Position numbers and translations under genes: made by a program
Source: Exiguobacterium sp. Leaf196
GTDB taxonomy: Bacteria; Bacillota; Bacilli; Exiguobacteriales; Exiguobacteriaceae
NCBI RefSeq assembly: GCF_001423965.1
Contig: NZ_LMPV01000007.1
Span: forward strand, 1 to 64,000
Direction: 5' to 3'
Length of the DNA: 64,000 nucleotides
In this document: positions 38,652 to 48,598 of the stretch, piece after piece
How positions within the stretch are numbered: the stretch's first letter is position 1
Layout of the letters: each line of letters begins with the position of its first letter
The notes under the pieces: generated by a model
The model's database searches: none
What the model was told of the DNA's origin: nothing
What the model saw: the letters and a program-made list of their open reading frames with translations, nothing else

Positions 38652-38706
38652 CAGTATACAAAAAAAAGAGAGCGGACGAAACGCAAGCGCCTCGTTCACT
38701 CTCTTT
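38652..38706 (-). terminator. Terminator after gcvH
   Basis: A long imperfect hairpin (GAGAGTGAACGA with TCGTCCGCTCTC) followed by seven T on the minus strand separates gcvH from yusE. Confidence 0.8.
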
Positions 38707-38716
38707 TCGTTAAGTA

Positions 38717-39100
38717 TTACTCGTTGATCATCGATTTGTATGCTGCAGCATCCATCAAGGCTTCGACTTGTGAAGCATCTTCGAGTTCGATGTCGACCAT
38801 CCAAGCGCCTTCAAATGGTGACTCGTTAACGAGTTCTGGGGAATCCGAAAGGTTTTCGTTGATGGCAACGACTTTACCAGAAATCGGTGCATATAATTCC
38901 GAGACCGTCTTGACCGACTCGACTGAACCGAATGGCTCGTTTGCTGAGATTGTATCCCCGACTTCAGGCAATTCGACGAAGACGATATCCCCGAGTTCGT
39001 GTTGCGCGAAATCCGTGATTCCGATGCGCGCTTTGTTTCCTGATACTTCGACCCATTCATGTTCTTCCGAATAGCGTAAGTTGTCTTTTACTTGACTCAT
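38717..39100 (-). CDS. gcvH: Glycine cleavage system H protein
   Basis: GcvH shuttles the aminomethyl group on a lipoyl arm in glycine cleavage. In Bacillales it is also the hub for lipoyl transfer to other enzymes. The lipoyl lysine is Lys64 ([13 protein letters not shown]). The length of 127 is normal. The ATG at 39100 follows AGGGGGAAT. LipA, which completes its cofactor, is encoded in the same window; gcvT and gcvP are not. Confidence 0.96.
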   Translation of the reverse strand: MSQVKDNLRYSEEHEWVEVSGNKARIGITDFAQHELGDIVFVELPEVGDTISANEPFGSVESVKTVSELYAPISGKVVAINENLSDSPELVNESPFEGAWMVDIELEDASQVEALMDAAAYKSMINE

Positions 39101-39164
39101 TTCCGATTCCCCCTGTGGACTAATTTGGACTAACGTGTTCAGTATACCAAAATCGCCTCTGAAC

Positions 39165-39527
39165 TTAATACCATTTTCCTTGATACAATTCTTCTTTGAA
39201 GCCAATCGTGACGTCTTTCCCGTCGGTAACGATTGGACGTTTCAGCAACATGCCGTCACTTGCAAGCAACTTGTATTGCTCGTCTTCTGATAACTCAGGG
39301 AGTTTGTCCTTGATGCCTTGCGAACGATACGATTGACCGCTCGTGTTGAAGAACTTCTTCAATGGCTCCCCACTTTTTTGGTGGAGTTCCTGAATCGTTG
39401 CAGCAGATGGTGTCTCCTCGACGATATGTTTGTAATCGACTTCGACACCATGTTGTTCGAGTGCTTTTTTTGCTTTGACGCACGTACTACATTTCGGGTA
39501 GCCGTACATCGTGACTGTTGTTGTCAT
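39165..39527 (-). CDS. yusI: ArsC/Spx family protein YusI
   Basis: The 120-residue protein of the arsenate reductase-like family has CxxC in [12 protein letters not shown] (residues 6-17) and LLKRPIV near residue 95. True arsenate reduction is not shown for YusI-type members. The ATG at 39527 is 6 bp after GAGGTG and is preferred over two closer starts. Confidence 0.88.
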   Translation of the reverse strand: MTTTVTMYGYPKCSTCVKAKKALEQHGVEVDYKHIVEETPSAATIQELHQKSGEPLKKFFNTSGQSYRSQGIKDKLPELSEDEQYKLLASDGMLLKRPIVTDGKDVTIGFKEELYQGKWY

Positions 39528-39561
39528 GTTCATCACCTCACTTCCAAGAGTAGCAGATGGA

Positions 39562-40014
39562 TCACTTCTGCTTCAAGCGTGCGAGCGCCCCGTCGATCTG
39601 ATCTTGATGATGGGCGTCATGGGCGACGAACGACTCGACGAATTCTTGCGGTCGGAAATTCTCATAGGTCGCCGCAAATTGCTCATCAGACAGACGATTG
39701 AGGTGATCGACGATATCACGCCGGACACTGATCGCTTTCTTCAGTAAGCCAAGCGGATCGATATGATGCGCATACTCGACCGCCAATCGATTGAACTGAT
39801 CGAAATCCGTCTCGACCAGTGTCAGCGGTTCGTCCGGTAACTTCGAAATGGCATGATCATAATAAAACCGGTCCCATAAATAGAGGTGGCTGACACATTC
39901 CAGGACGGTCCACTTGTTAAGGGCAAGCGGCAGATTCCATTCTTCTGGCGACAAACGTTCAAGGGATTGATAGTAGGCAATCGCAAATTGCAGTTCAACC
40001 AATTCTTGGCGCAT
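39562..40014 (-). CDS. DinB-like four-helix metal-binding protein
   Basis: The 150-residue helical protein resembles the DinB/YfiT group. Putative metal ligands are the His in CVSHLYLWDRFYYDH and the His pair in FVAHDAHHQDQIDG near the C-terminus. Some relatives are thiol transferases (bacillithiol or mycothiol dependent); the role here is unknown. The ATG at 40014 lies after GAGGAGGG; the TTG at 40032 is part of the ribosome site. Confidence 0.82.
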   Translation of the reverse strand: MRQELVELQFAIAYYQSLERLSPEEWNLPLALNKWTVLECVSHLYLWDRFYYDHAISKLPDEPLTLVETDFDQFNRLAVEYAHHIDPLGLLKKAISVRRDIVDHLNRLSDEQFAATYENFRPQEFVESFVAHDAHHQDQIDGALARLKQK

Positions 40015-40037
40015 CTCGTTTTCCCTCCTCAACCAAA

Positions 40038-40074
40038 AACTTCGCCTTTACAGAGATTTTCCCTGCAAAGGCGA
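40038..40074 (-). terminator. Terminator of the fad operon
   Basis: The arms CTTCGCCTTT and AAAGGCGAAG with TTTTT on the minus strand follow fadE. Confidence 0.85.
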
Positions 40075-40089
40075 AGCGGTAAACCTGAC

Positions 40090-41874
40090 TTAGACCGTAT
40101 ATTTGTTTGATTCGATGAGGCGTTTTGCGATGTCGCGTTTCGTACCGATGACGTTGATCGGCTGATAACGGCTGAATTTTTTGAGTGCCGAGAGCAACAT
40201 CCGGAGTTCGTCGCCGCTTGCTGCCGCGTAGAGAGTCTCTTTCGCGTCACGCTCGACAGCTTCGAATGCTTGTTGCGCGAAGACTTCCGTATAACGGACT
40301 TTCAGTTCGCTCTTCTCGATGCCTTTATCGGCAATCGCTTTGTCCGTCCGGACGATCGCTGACTCAAGCGCATAGATTGCACTCATGATGTCGGCTGTGT
40401 TCGCTAAGATCTCTTGCTCGCCTTGGAGTTTGTCCTGGTATTTCTGGACCGCTGTTCCGGCAGTCAACAAGAAGATTTTCTTCATCATCGCGAGTAAGTG
40501 ACGTTCGCGATCGAGTGGCGCTGTTCCGATGTCAGTCGGCATGAAGCTCATCACTTCTTGTTGCAGACGCTGTGCTTCCGCAAGCAATGGTAACTCGCCT
40601 TTCATCGCTTTCTTCAACAATGTTCCTGGTACGAGAAGACGGTTGATTTCGTTCGTTCCTTCGAAGATCCGGTTGATCCGTGAATCACGGTACATGTTCT
40701 CGACTTCATATTCTGCCATGAAGCCGTAACCACCGTGGATCTGGACCGCTTCGTCGATGACATAATCAAATGTTTCCGAAGCAAAGACTTTGTTCATCGA
40801 GCATTCAATCGCGTACTCCGCGATCGCATCAGCGATTTTCTTACCGTCTTTGCTCTCTTCTTCTGATAACTGATCGAGGCTGTCTTGGAACAGTCCACCT
40901 GTCCGGTAGACTGAGCTTTCCATCGCATACGTCTGCGCTGCCATCGTCGCGAGTTTTTCTTGAATCAATGGGAACGAGCTGATTGGTGTCTTGAACTGCT
41001 TGCGTTCGTTCGAGTACTGGACTGCGAGATCAATCGCCCGTTTTGACGAACCGACAGCACCAACAGCTAATTTATAACGACCGACGTTCAAGATGTTGAA
41101 GGCGATGACGTGACCGCGTCCGATCTCACCAAGGACGTTATCGACTGGTACTTCTGCATCTTGTAAGATCAGCGTCCGTGTCGATGATCCTTTGATTCCC
41201 ATCTTCTGTTCCTCGACGCCTGTCGAGACGCCTGGATACGATCCTTCGACGAGGAAGGCTGTGAACTTGTCACCGTCGATTTTTGCGTAGACGACGAACA
41301 AGCTTGCGAAACCAGCGTTCGTGATCCATTGTTTTTCACCGTTCAAGATATAGTGCGTGCCGGCTTCATTCAAGACAGCCGTCGTTTTGGCACCGAGAGC
41401 GTCCGAACCAGAGCCTGGCTCCGTCAACGCGTACGAAGCGATCCACTCCCCTGAAGCGAGTTTTGGCAAGTATTTCTGCTTTTGCTCTTCGTTACCGAAG
41501 AAGACGATCGGCAACGAACCGATTCCGACGTGTGCGCCGTAGCTGAGGGCGAATGAACGGCCACGCGCGAACTTCTCCGTGATGATCGAAGACGAGATCT
41601 TATCCATCTGATAGCCGCCGTATGCTTCCGGAACGTCTGCGCCGAGTAAACCAAGCTCGCCTGCTTCACGGAGGAGACCGACCGACAGTTCAAACTCGTG
41701 TTTTTCGATCCGGTCCAGGACAGGAACGACACGATCTTCGACGAACTTCGCTGTCATATCACCGACCATTTTGTGTTCTTCTGAGAAATCCTCTGGTGTG
41801 AAGAGACGTTCTGGTGCTAACTCATCTAATACAAAACTGCCACCTTTGATTAATTCGTTTGTCGTTTGGCTCAT
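40090..41874 (-). CDS. fadE: Acyl-CoA dehydrogenase FadE
   Basis: This FAD enzyme catalyses the first step of fatty-acid beta-oxidation. The 594-residue protein has the acyl-CoA dehydrogenase core ([12 protein letters not shown] near residue 150; [15 protein letters not shown] and [11 protein letters not shown] near 380-405, with the catalytic-Glu region) and a C-terminal extension of about 160 residues, as in B. subtilis FadE. Its start overlaps the fadA stop by 4 bp. Confidence 0.95.
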   Translation of the reverse strand: MSQTTNELIKGGSFVLDELAPERLFTPEDFSEEHKMVGDMTAKFVEDRVVPVLDRIEKHEFELSVGLLREAGELGLLGADVPEAYGGYQMDKISSSIITEKFARGRSFALSYGAHVGIGSLPIVFFGNEEQKQKYLPKLASGEWIASYALTEPGSGSDALGAKTTAVLNEAGTHYILNGEKQWITNAGFASLFVVYAKIDGDKFTAFLVEGSYPGVSTGVEEQKMGIKGSSTRTLILQDAEVPVDNVLGEIGRGHVIAFNILNVGRYKLAVGAVGSSKRAIDLAVQYSNERKQFKTPISSFPLIQEKLATMAAQTYAMESSVYRTGGLFQDSLDQLSEEESKDGKKIADAIAEYAIECSMNKVFASETFDYVIDEAVQIHGGYGFMAEYEVENMYRDSRINRIFEGTNEINRLLVPGTLLKKAMKGELPLLAEAQRLQQEVMSFMPTDIGTAPLDRERHLLAMMKKIFLLTAGTAVQKYQDKLQGEQEILANTADIMSAIYALESAIVRTDKAIADKGIEKSELKVRYTEVFAQQAFEAVERDAKETLYAAASGDELRMLLSALKKFSRYQPINVIGTKRDIAKRLIESNKYTV

Positions 41875-43061
41875 TGTCCTGTTCCTCCTTCAACTAGTTC
41901 GAATACACCTGCTGCGCCCATTCCGCCACCGATACACATCGAGACGACACCATACTGGACATTCCGGCGTTTCATTTCATGCAAGAGCGTTAATGTCAGT
42001 TTCGTTCCTGTACAGCCGAGTGGGTGACCGAGGGCGATTGCTCCACCGTTGACGTTGACGATGTCTTCATTTAGTCCAAGCTCGCGGATGACACCGAGCG
42101 ACTGCGAAGCGAACGCTTCGTTCAACTCGATCAAACCGACATCCTCAAGCGTGATGCCTGCGAGTTCGAGTGCCTTTGGAATCGCGACGACGGGTCCGAT
42201 ACCCATCACTTCCGGACGGACACCACCGACAGCGAACGATTTGAACTTGCCAAGAATCGGTAAGCCTTGGCGTTCTGCCTCTTCCCGTTCCATGACGAGG
42301 ACGGCAGCCGCACCATCTGACGTCTGTGAAGAGTTCCCTGCTGTGACGCTACCGCCGAGGCGGAACGCTGGGCGAAGTTTTGCAAGACCTTCAGGTGACG
42401 AATCCGGACGAACGCCTTCATCGTGCTCGACGACGAATGTCTTCTCTTCGATTTTCAGTTCATCATTGACGAATTGTTCCGTCACCGTTACCGGGACGAT
42501 TTCGTCAGCAAACTTACCAGCTGCGATTGCTGCCGCTGCCTTTTGGTGACTCTTCAAGGCAAACGCATCTTGATCTTCCCGTGAGACATTGTAGGTCGCA
42601 GCGACTTGCTCCGCTGTATGCCCCATGCTCATATAGTATTCCGGTGCCGTGTCGACGATCGACGGATTAGGTCGGACGACGTGACCTGGCATCGGAACTT
42701 GACTCATCGATTCGAGTCCACCGGCGACGACGGCTGTTGCTTGCCCCGTCATGATCTTCATTGCCGCGTCAGCGATTGATTGTAGACCACTTGAACAATA
42801 CCGGTTGATCGTGATTGCCGGTACCTCGTGTGATAAACCACCGAGGACCGAAGCGTAACGAGCGATGTTCATGCCTTGTTCCGCTTCCGGCAAGGCACAT
42901 CCGAGGATGACGTCATCGACCGCTCCCGTGTAACCAGACCGTTTCAATGTTTCCTGGATGGCGATGCCTGCTAATTCATCCGAGCGCATCGACTTGAATG
43001 CGCCCTTTTTTGCTTTTCCGACCGGTGTCCGTGCACCGGCGACGATTACTGCTTCCTTCAT
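41871..43061 (-). CDS. fadA: Acetyl-CoA acyltransferase FadA (thiolase)
   Basis: Thiolase performs the last step of beta-oxidation, releasing acetyl-CoA. The 396 residues include nucleophile Cys89 (NRYCSSGLQ), the HPLGCTG histidine motif and the second cysteine in [12 protein letters not shown]. It lies between fadN and fadE in one operon. Confidence 0.96.
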   Translation of the reverse strand: MKEAVIVAGARTPVGKAKKGAFKSMRSDELAGIAIQETLKRSGYTGAVDDVILGCALPEAEQGMNIARYASVLGGLSHEVPAITINRYCSSGLQSIADAAMKIMTGQATAVVAGGLESMSQVPMPGHVVRPNPSIVDTAPEYYMSMGHTAEQVAATYNVSREDQDAFALKSHQKAAAAIAAGKFADEIVPVTVTEQFVNDELKIEEKTFVVEHDEGVRPDSSPEGLAKLRPAFRLGGSVTAGNSSQTSDGAAAVLVMEREEAERQGLPILGKFKSFAVGGVRPEVMGIGPVVAIPKALELAGITLEDVGLIELNEAFASQSLGVIRELGLNEDIVNVNGGAIALGHPLGCTGTKLTLTLLHEMKRRNVQYGVVSMCIGGGMGAAGVFELVEGGTGQ

Positions 43062-43078
43062 CCGAATCCCCCCAGTCC

Positions 43079-45496
43079 TCAGTTACGAAGCGGCTTGCCT
43101 TTGACGAGCATGTGCTGCATCCGTTGTTGTGTCTTCATCTCACCGATTAGGCTCAAGAATGCTTCCCGTTCGATGTCGAGCATATATTGTTCATCGACGT
43201 GGCTACCGAAGGCGACGTTCCCACCGGCGATGACGTGTGCGAGTTTACTTGCGATTTTCAAGTCGTGTTCTGAGATATAACCACCGTAGAACATTTCTCG
43301 TGTAGCGAGTTCAAGCGTCGCTTTCCCCGCACGACCGACGACTGGAATCTTCGCTTTCGCGGGTGCCGTATATCCAGTCCGGTCGAGTTCGAGGACGAGT
43401 TGTTTTGCATCATACGTCAAGTGATCGCGGTTCATCGAGATCTGATCGATGGAGCGGACATATCCGAGTTCCCGCGCTTCAAAGGCTGATTTTGAGACTT
43501 TTGCCATCGCGACGTTTTCGAATGTCTTTTGCGCCGCTTTCTCGATGTTGACGAGTCCGTCCGGTGTGTTTTCTAACAGTCGACGGTACGTGTTGACGTT
43601 TCCGCCGCCTCCTGGAATCAGACCGACACCCACTTCGACGAGACCCATGTATGTTTCAAGACCAGCTTGCAGGCGAGCTGCCGGAAGCGAGATCTCGGTA
43701 CCGCCACCAAGCGTCATTCCTTGTGGTGCAGCGACGATCGGACGCGATGCATAGCGAATCTTTTGAATCGATTGTTGGAATTTGTTGATGATCCAGTCGA
43801 GTTCGAACCAGTTCTCATCTTCTGCTTCCATCAGCATCATTGCTAGGTTCGCTCCGACACAGAAGTTCTTGCCATCGTTTGCGATGACGAGACCACGGTG
43901 GTTTTTCTCAACTAAATCGACTGACTGTTCAATCATCTGCATGATGTCGACGCCGATCGCGTTGCTCTTCGATGTGAACTCAAGGACTGCGACATCGTCG
44001 CCGATATCAAGCAAGCGTGCCCCGTTGTTCTCAAGTAAGACACCGTTTGACTTCCGGACATCACGGAGGCGGATTTCCTTCGGATTGACCGTTGCTCCGA
44101 CATAGTCTTTCGTTGCAACGTCATAATGACGACCGGACGCATCATAGAAACTCGTTTTTCCTGCTGCGAGCATCTCATCGACCCATTCCGGTACTTCGTA
44201 ACCGCCTTGTTTCATCTTCGCGACCGTTTTCTCGACGCCAAGTGCATCCCATGTCTCGAACGGTCCCATCTTCCAGCCGAAGCCCCATTTCATTGCTTCG
44301 TCGATCGCTTTGATGTCGTCTGCGATCTCGCCTGTCAGTTGTGCCGAATAGAGCAAGGTTTTCGCGTGGATTGGCCAGAGTAACGCGCCGACACGATCTT
44401 GTGCGAAGACGACGGCCTTCAGTTTATTTTTTGCGCCCGGAAGTGCTTTGGCTTGTCCGACTGACGGTTCAGTAAGCGCTTTCTTTTCAACGTACTCAAA
44501 TGTCTCAAGATCGAGTTCAAGGATCTGTTTTCCGACTTTCTTATAGAATCCTTGCCCCGTCTTTGCACCGAGCGACCCTTGTTCGACAAGGCGACGCATC
44601 TCAGTCGGAACTGCGAACGTCTCCTTCTCTTCGCCTTCTGGCAACAAGTCATAGACGTTGTTTGCAACATGAACGAACGTGTCGATGCCGACGACGTCGA
44701 GTGTCCGGAACGTCGCTGACCCTGGGCGACCAAGTAGTGGACCTGTGACCGAATCGACCTCCCCGATCGAATAGCCACCTTTTTTCATCTCATCCATCGT
44801 CACGAGGAGACCGTATGTCCCGATCCGGTTGCCGATGAAGTTCGGTGTGTCCTTCGCAATGACGACACCTTTCCCGAGTCGTTCTTCTGCGAATTGTTTC
44901 ATAAAGTCGACGACACTTGGATCCGTGTCTGACGTCGGAATCAACTCAAGCAACTTCAGATAACGTGGTGGGTTAAAGAAGTGTGTCCCGAGGAAACGAC
45001 GGTTGAACGATTCCGAGCGCCCTTCGCGCATCGCTTCAATCGAGATGCCGGATGTGTTCGAGCTGACGATTGCGTCTTCCCGAATGAACGGTTCGATCGT
45101 TGCGAACAATTGCTGTTTGACATCGAGTCGTTCGACGACGACTTCAACGATCCAGTCCGCTTCTTTCAGACGCTCTAAGTCGTCTTCTAAGTTTCCGACC
45201 TCGATGAAATCGATCAATTTCTTTGATGCCAGTGGTGCTGGGTTTTGTTTCAAGAGTTTTTCGCGGTTATCGCGCGCGATGCGGGAACGAACGCGCGGAT
45301 CACTCAGCGTCAAGCCCTGCTTCTCTTCTTGTGCCGTAAGTTCTTTTGGTACGATATCAAGCATCAATGTCCGTATGCCAGCATTCGCAAGATGTGCCGC
45401 GATGCCTGCACCCATCACCCCTGAACCGATGATGACGGCGAATTGGATGTGTTTCGTCAACTGGATTGTGGTCGGCTGACCGATTTGACTCGCCAT
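43079..45496 (-). CDS. fadN: 3-hydroxyacyl-CoA dehydrogenase/enoyl-CoA hydratase FadN
   Basis: This bifunctional enzyme performs the middle two steps of beta-oxidation. The 805-residue protein begins with an NAD-binding dehydrogenase domain ([16 protein letters not shown], about residues 22-37, then [15 protein letters not shown]). It ends with an enoyl-CoA hydratase domain ([26 protein letters not shown]). The order is reversed relative to E. coli FadB, as in B. subtilis FadN. The ATG at 45496 follows AGGGGGT. It is the first gene of fadN-A-E. Confidence 0.95.
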   Translation of the reverse strand: MASQIGQPTTIQLTKHIQFAVIIGSGVMGAGIAAHLANAGIRTLMLDIVPKELTAQEEKQGLTLSDPRVRSRIARDNREKLLKQNPAPLASKKLIDFIEVGNLEDDLERLKEADWIVEVVVERLDVKQQLFATIEPFIREDAIVSSNTSGISIEAMREGRSESFNRRFLGTHFFNPPRYLKLLELIPTSDTDPSVVDFMKQFAEERLGKGVVIAKDTPNFIGNRIGTYGLLVTMDEMKKGGYSIGEVDSVTGPLLGRPGSATFRTLDVVGIDTFVHVANNVYDLLPEGEEKETFAVPTEMRRLVEQGSLGAKTGQGFYKKVGKQILELDLETFEYVEKKALTEPSVGQAKALPGAKNKLKAVVFAQDRVGALLWPIHAKTLLYSAQLTGEIADDIKAIDEAMKWGFGWKMGPFETWDALGVEKTVAKMKQGGYEVPEWVDEMLAAGKTSFYDASGRHYDVATKDYVGATVNPKEIRLRDVRKSNGVLLENNGARLLDIGDDVAVLEFTSKSNAIGVDIMQMIEQSVDLVEKNHRGLVIANDGKNFCVGANLAMMLMEAEDENWFELDWIINKFQQSIQKIRYASRPIVAAPQGMTLGGGTEISLPAARLQAGLETYMGLVEVGVGLIPGGGGNVNTYRRLLENTPDGLVNIEKAAQKTFENVAMAKVSKSAFEARELGYVRSIDQISMNRDHLTYDAKQLVLELDRTGYTAPAKAKIPVVGRAGKATLELATREMFYGGYISEHDLKIASKLAHVIAGGNVAFGSHVDEQYMLDIEREAFLSLIGEMKTQQRMQHMLVKGKPLRN

Positions 45497-45518
45497 GATA
45501 TACCCCCTGATTTTAAAT

Positions 45519-45536
45519 TGAATGAACAACCATTCA
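45519..45536. promoter_or_regulatory. FadR-type operator 1
   Basis: TGAATGAACAACCATTCA is a near-perfect palindrome matching the Bacillus FadR box (TGAATGANTANTCATTCA as recalled). It lies 22 bp upstream of fadN. On the minus strand a TATAAT follows the T-run just upstream of it. Confidence 0.8.
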
Positions 45537-45591
45537 TTATACTGACAAAAAAAGAAGCCGAACGACTTTGGTGTGCTTCTTCTACATCTTC

Positions 45592-45620
45592 ATCATAAAT
45601 GAATAATGATTCAGTAGCAA
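45592..45620 (-). promoter_or_regulatory. fad promoter with FadR-type operator 2
   Basis: On the minus strand TTGCTA (45615-45620), a 17-bp spacer and TATGAT (45592-45597) form a promoter. A second FadR-like box, TGAATCATTATTCATTTA (45596-45613), fills the spacer. FadR binding there would block RNA polymerase until long-chain acyl-CoA releases it. Confidence 0.72.
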
Positions 45621-45679
45621 TAAAAAATCAGTCAATGGACAAATTTTCCTGTTAGACTGTTAAAAAGGAGTGATTGAAA

Positions 45680-46327
45680 ATGAGTCAAACCGAGCATGTA
45701 TGGAATCAAAAAGCCGCTGACTGGGCGGAGCGCGCTGATGATATGTGGACGAACGGTAGCCGCAAAACCGTTTTACCGTTCTTACGAAAAATGATCACCG
45801 GTGGTCGGTTGCTTGATCTCGGTTGTGGCGATGGTGCCGCCTGTCGACTACTGACACCGGACTTTCAGACAGTCGGACTCGATGTCTCAGATGCGATGAT
45901 TCGAATTGCGCGTGAGAAATCACCCGAGCAGACGTTCATCGTCGGAACGGGCGAAGCGTTACCGTTCGCTGATCATGCATTTGACGTCGTTCTTGCCGTC
46001 AACTCACTCGAATGGTCGACACGTCCCGTTCAAGTACTGCAAGAAATCGAACGCGTTGCCCCACTTGTCGTCATCAGTCTACTTGGTCCGACAGCCGCTC
46101 CGCGTCAACTTGCTTACCGTCGTCTCTATGGCGAAGAAGTCGCGATGGGAAATACGATGATGCCGTGGGAATTGCTGCAGCTAGCAAAAGAGCGCGGCTG
46201 GACGTTGCTCGATGAAGCAGTCATCCAAAAGGAAGGAGCCGTCATGACGGGGCACCAGTTACTTGATCAAGCACATGCTTTCTCGTGTTTATTTGCTTTT
46301 CAGACGACGGCTGTGAGGGAGCGATAA
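45680..46327 (+). CDS. Class I SAM-dependent methyltransferase
   Basis: The 215-residue small-molecule-type methyltransferase has motif I LLDLGCGDGAACRLL (about residues 40-54), then VGLDVSDAMI and LPFADHAFDVVLAV. The substrate is unknown. The start at 45680 follows AAAGGAGTG. A small membrane protein gene begins 2 bp after its stop, so the pair is co-transcribed. Confidence 0.87.
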   Translation: MSQTEHVWNQKAADWAERADDMWTNGSRKTVLPFLRKMITGGRLLDLGCGDGAACRLLTPDFQTVGLDVSDAMIRIAREKSPEQTFIVGTGEALPFADHAFDVVLAVNSLEWSTRPVQVLQEIERVAPLVVISLLGPTAAPRQLAYRRLYGEEVAMGNTMMPWELLQLAKERGWTLLDEAVIQKEGAVMTGHQLLDQAHAFSCLFAFQTTAVRER

Positions 46328-46329
46328 AT

Positions 46330-46587
46330 ATGTCACACAGTACCTTTTATACGTCTATATTAATAGCTTTATGTATTGTTTTTTTATTTTACATTGATGC
46401 TCTCGATGTTCTAGAAAGATGGCAATTCTTCCTACTCTTTATTGGTCTCTTATTCTGTATACAGGCATTGGGGGACCGTTTATTTCGACATTATCGGGAG
46501 AAACGTTTCCAACCACAAACTACTGTCTTCTTAATGATTGGTTTATTTGCTGGGATGGTGTTTCTAGGTAATATCATTTGGCCATGA
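46330..46587 (+). CDS. Small hydrophobic membrane protein, unknown
   Basis: The 85-residue protein has three predicted membrane segments (about residues 6-24, 30-46 and 65-82) separated by a basic loop (HYREKRFQPQ). No family was recognised. The ATG at 46330 follows GAGGGAGCG, 2 bp behind the methyltransferase stop. Base use is more AT-rich than in the methyltransferase. Confidence 0.7.
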   Translation: MSHSTFYTSILIALCIVFLFYIDALDVLERWQFFLLFIGLLFCIQALGDRLFRHYREKRFQPQTTVFLMIGLFAGMVFLGNIIWP

Positions 46588-46628
46588 TGCGAAATGAACG
46601 ATGTAACGCACTATTCACCTCACTGTCT

Positions 46629-46758
46629 TCTCACCCGCTTTCCTCAGGCGAGACACAAGCCAGTCTTCCTCATCCCTCGGATGACGAATCCGGGTCTTGT
46701 TTGTCTCTGACAGCGCGAGATGAAACGTCGCGCTTTTTCCTGTAGGAGTCGGGTGAAG
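46629..46758 (-). repeat. Structured interspersed repeat, copy B
   Basis: This is a full copy of the element seen at 10741-10860, in the opposite orientation. The outer stem is conserved (TCCTCAGG at 46641-46648 with CCTG-T-AGGA at 46739-46747). Its inner stems are GAGACA / TGTCTC (46650-46655 with 46702-46707) and AGCGCGA / TCGCGCT (46712-46718 with 46728-46734). The stem bases differ from copy A but remain paired. Like copy A, it sits between convergent genes. Confidence 0.75.
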
Positions 46759-46787
46759 ACTTGTGAGGTAAGGTAGCTTAAATGAAA

Positions 46788-46823
46788 TAAACGGTCTCTC
46801 ACCAGGCGAAGAGACCGTTTTTA
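46788..46823 (+). terminator. Terminator after the methyltransferase unit
   Basis: The perfect hairpin AAACGGTCTCT / AGAGACCGTTT is followed by TTTTTAG on the plus strand. Between it and the stop of the minus-strand gene at 46956 (about 130 bp) I see no gene, only a weak AT-rich hairpin near 46930. Confidence 0.75.
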
Positions 46824-46955
46824 GTTGGTTTCATCCAATTTGAGACTGCAAGCCAGATTGTCTTCATCACACTGGTACGGGTAATGAAAAGTGCGAATCG
46901 AGATCGTCCACTTAACGAAAATTCGCTTAGTATTTTAAAAAATACTTTTACAGAT

Positions 46956-47636
46956 TTAATCTTCCAAGTCATATTTTAAGCGAGAAAAAGAACGACTCAC
47001 CTTAAAATTAAAATCAATAAGAGTACTTAAATCGAAGTTCTTTTGTCGATAGATCTCTTTCATGAATTGCAAGAAAATGTAGCGACACGTATATAAATCG
47101 TCTCCAGTGTCTTCTCTCATCGAAGCATAATCAATTTCTTCACCTAGCGAATCATACACAATCGTTTCAAACTCTAAATTCGTATGCCACATAAAATCTA
47201 AAAATCCTTGTAGGACTGCCTTTTTATACATATCTAGTGGAAAAGTAGCCAAGATTTGATTTTTATAATAAAACTCTACTACTTTTTTTTGATAGAAAAA
47301 TCGAATGATAAAGTTAGAAGAAATTTCCTCGCTCTCATATTGTAAAAACCAGTTTGATTTTTCAATGTCATATAGTTCACTTGTCGATACACTTTTTATT
47401 AAAGAGTGCCAAAACATGTATAGTTCACTTACATGTGCGTCAAAGGGAAGTGGTTCACCATCTATACAAAAAACAACTTTTCCAGAAGGATACCCGTCAG
47501 CTCGGCCAAATGCATAATTAAATACATCGTTGTCTTTTAAATCGGTCATATTTATAAACCCTGGGTATTCTTGATTAATATCTAGTTCTTCTTTTTCAGG
47601 AGGAAATTTAATGAAACTTTTAATTTCTAAATGCAT
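46956..47636 (-). CDS. AT-rich orphan protein of unknown function
   Basis: The 226-residue soluble acidic protein has many aromatic residues and no family that I recognise. Its middle contains a beta-rich stretch (WFLQYESEEISSNFIIRFFYQKKVVEFYYKN) and its C-terminus is helical and basic. Codon and base use are clearly more AT-rich than in neighbouring genes, suggesting transfer. The ATG at 47636 follows AAAGGGTGG, so it is probably expressed. It lies between repeat copy B and a repeat fragment 29 bp upstream. Size and context are compatible with a polymorphic-toxin immunity protein, but nothing in the sequence proves that. Confidence 0.75.
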   Translation of the reverse strand: MHLEIKSFIKFPPEKEELDINQEYPGFINMTDLKDNDVFNYAFGRADGYPSGKVVFCIDGEPLPFDAHVSELYMFWHSLIKSVSTSELYDIEKSNWFLQYESEEISSNFIIRFFYQKKVVEFYYKNQILATFPLDMYKKAVLQGFLDFMWHTNLEFETIVYDSLGEEIDYASMREDTGDDLYTCRYIFLQFMKEIYRQKNFDLSTLIDFNFKVSRSFSRLKYDLED

Positions 47637-47664
47637 AATAAAACCACCCTTTCATTTATGATCG

Positions 47665-47692
47665 TACTTCCCGCCTGAGGAAAGCGAAGATG
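47665..47692 (+). repeat. Structured interspersed repeat, 28-bp end fragment C
   Basis: The stretch matches the right end of copy A (10832-10859) with one mismatch, including CCCGCCTGAGGAAAGCGAAG. The rest of the element is absent. It lies just upstream of the AT-rich orphan gene. Confidence 0.7.
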
Positions 47693-47720
47693 CCAAGGAT
47701 ATCCCGTATACTATGTATTC

Positions 47721-48539
47721 TCATCCTCCGTGCGTTCGCTGATGTACCTGTCGCAACCAATCTTCGATCAAGGTGTGACCCGTTCGTTCTTCCCATTTCA
47801 GTCGGAAATAGAGTGTCTGTAGCATCTGCTTGATGTTACGATACGTCGTCCATTCCGCATCTCCCCATGTCACGTCACTCTCAATCCACACCTGAATGGT
47901 CTGTTCGATTCGTTGTAATAAGACGTCTTCCGACAGTCCATGGTGACAAGCTTGCAACCATGCAGTCACTATCCGGTCTGCTTCTTCATCGATGTAGAGA
48001 TAATCAGACCGGATCAACTGACGAATCATCGCATCAATCGCTCCGATTTCCTCCTGCGGACGACTCGCTGGATGCGTAAACCAGACCGCATAAACATCGG
48101 CGATATGCGCCATGCTATGTGCCCATCCAAACCCGTCAATGAATCCCCGGACATCTCTTTCTTGCTCCAAATAGGTTTGTAAGTAAGTGGACAGCTGATC
48201 CAGCTGACTTTGGGTCAATAAGTGTCTTGTTTTATCTATCACTAACAGCTCTGCAAGTGCCAAAGCTGAAAACGATCGCGTCAGAACAGCTGTTGTGTCC
48301 GCTGTTCCCATTCTATACATCAACCCATGCCCGCTTAAAATAAAATCGAAAATTCGATTGGTGTCTTCTATCGTAAAGGACTCTGATGCGATATAGGTCG
48401 CTAACTGCGGATAGACCAATCCATCCCGCAACTCAGAATCCGTCGAGCCGATATGGAGAAGCAACTCATCGAGTAACGCAGGTGTGACACGCACATCTTG
48501 TTGTAACAGTTCTTTTAGCTGTTGTTCCGTTCGAGCCAT
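47721..48539 (-). CDS. DUF2785 family protein
   Basis: The 272-residue alpha-helical protein has the family hallmark FGWAHSMAHIADVY near residue 140, with helical repeats on either side. It is soluble. The family has no known biochemical role. It is a single gene, bounded upstream by a bidirectional terminator. Confidence 0.85.
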   Translation of the reverse strand: MARTEQQLKELLQQDVRVTPALLDELLLHIGSTDSELRDGLVYPQLATYIASESFTIEDTNRIFDFILSGHGLMYRMGTADTTAVLTRSFSALALAELLVIDKTRHLLTQSQLDQLSTYLQTYLEQERDVRGFIDGFGWAHSMAHIADVYAVWFTHPASRPQEEIGAIDAMIRQLIRSDYLYIDEEADRIVTAWLQACHHGLSEDVLLQRIEQTIQVWIESDVTWGDAEWTTYRNIKQMLQTLYFRLKWEERTGHTLIEDWLRQVHQRTHGG

Positions 48540-48562
48540 TTTGTCCTCTCCTTTCTAAATTC

Positions 48563-48596
48563 AAAAAAGACGATGCAGCGCTGCATCGTCTTTTCT
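48563..48596. terminator. Terminator after proline dehydrogenase
   Basis: The perfect 14-bp palindrome AAGACGATGCAGCG / CGCTGCATCGTCTT with a T-run on the minus strand directly follows the proline dehydrogenase stop. Confidence 0.9.
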
Positions 48597-48598
48597 AC

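Noticed and set aside
46930-46955. An AT-rich hairpin (AGTATTTT / AAAATACT) as terminator of the orphan gene
   Set aside because: The stem is weak and A/T-only, and no clear T-run follows on the minus strand, so it was not called.
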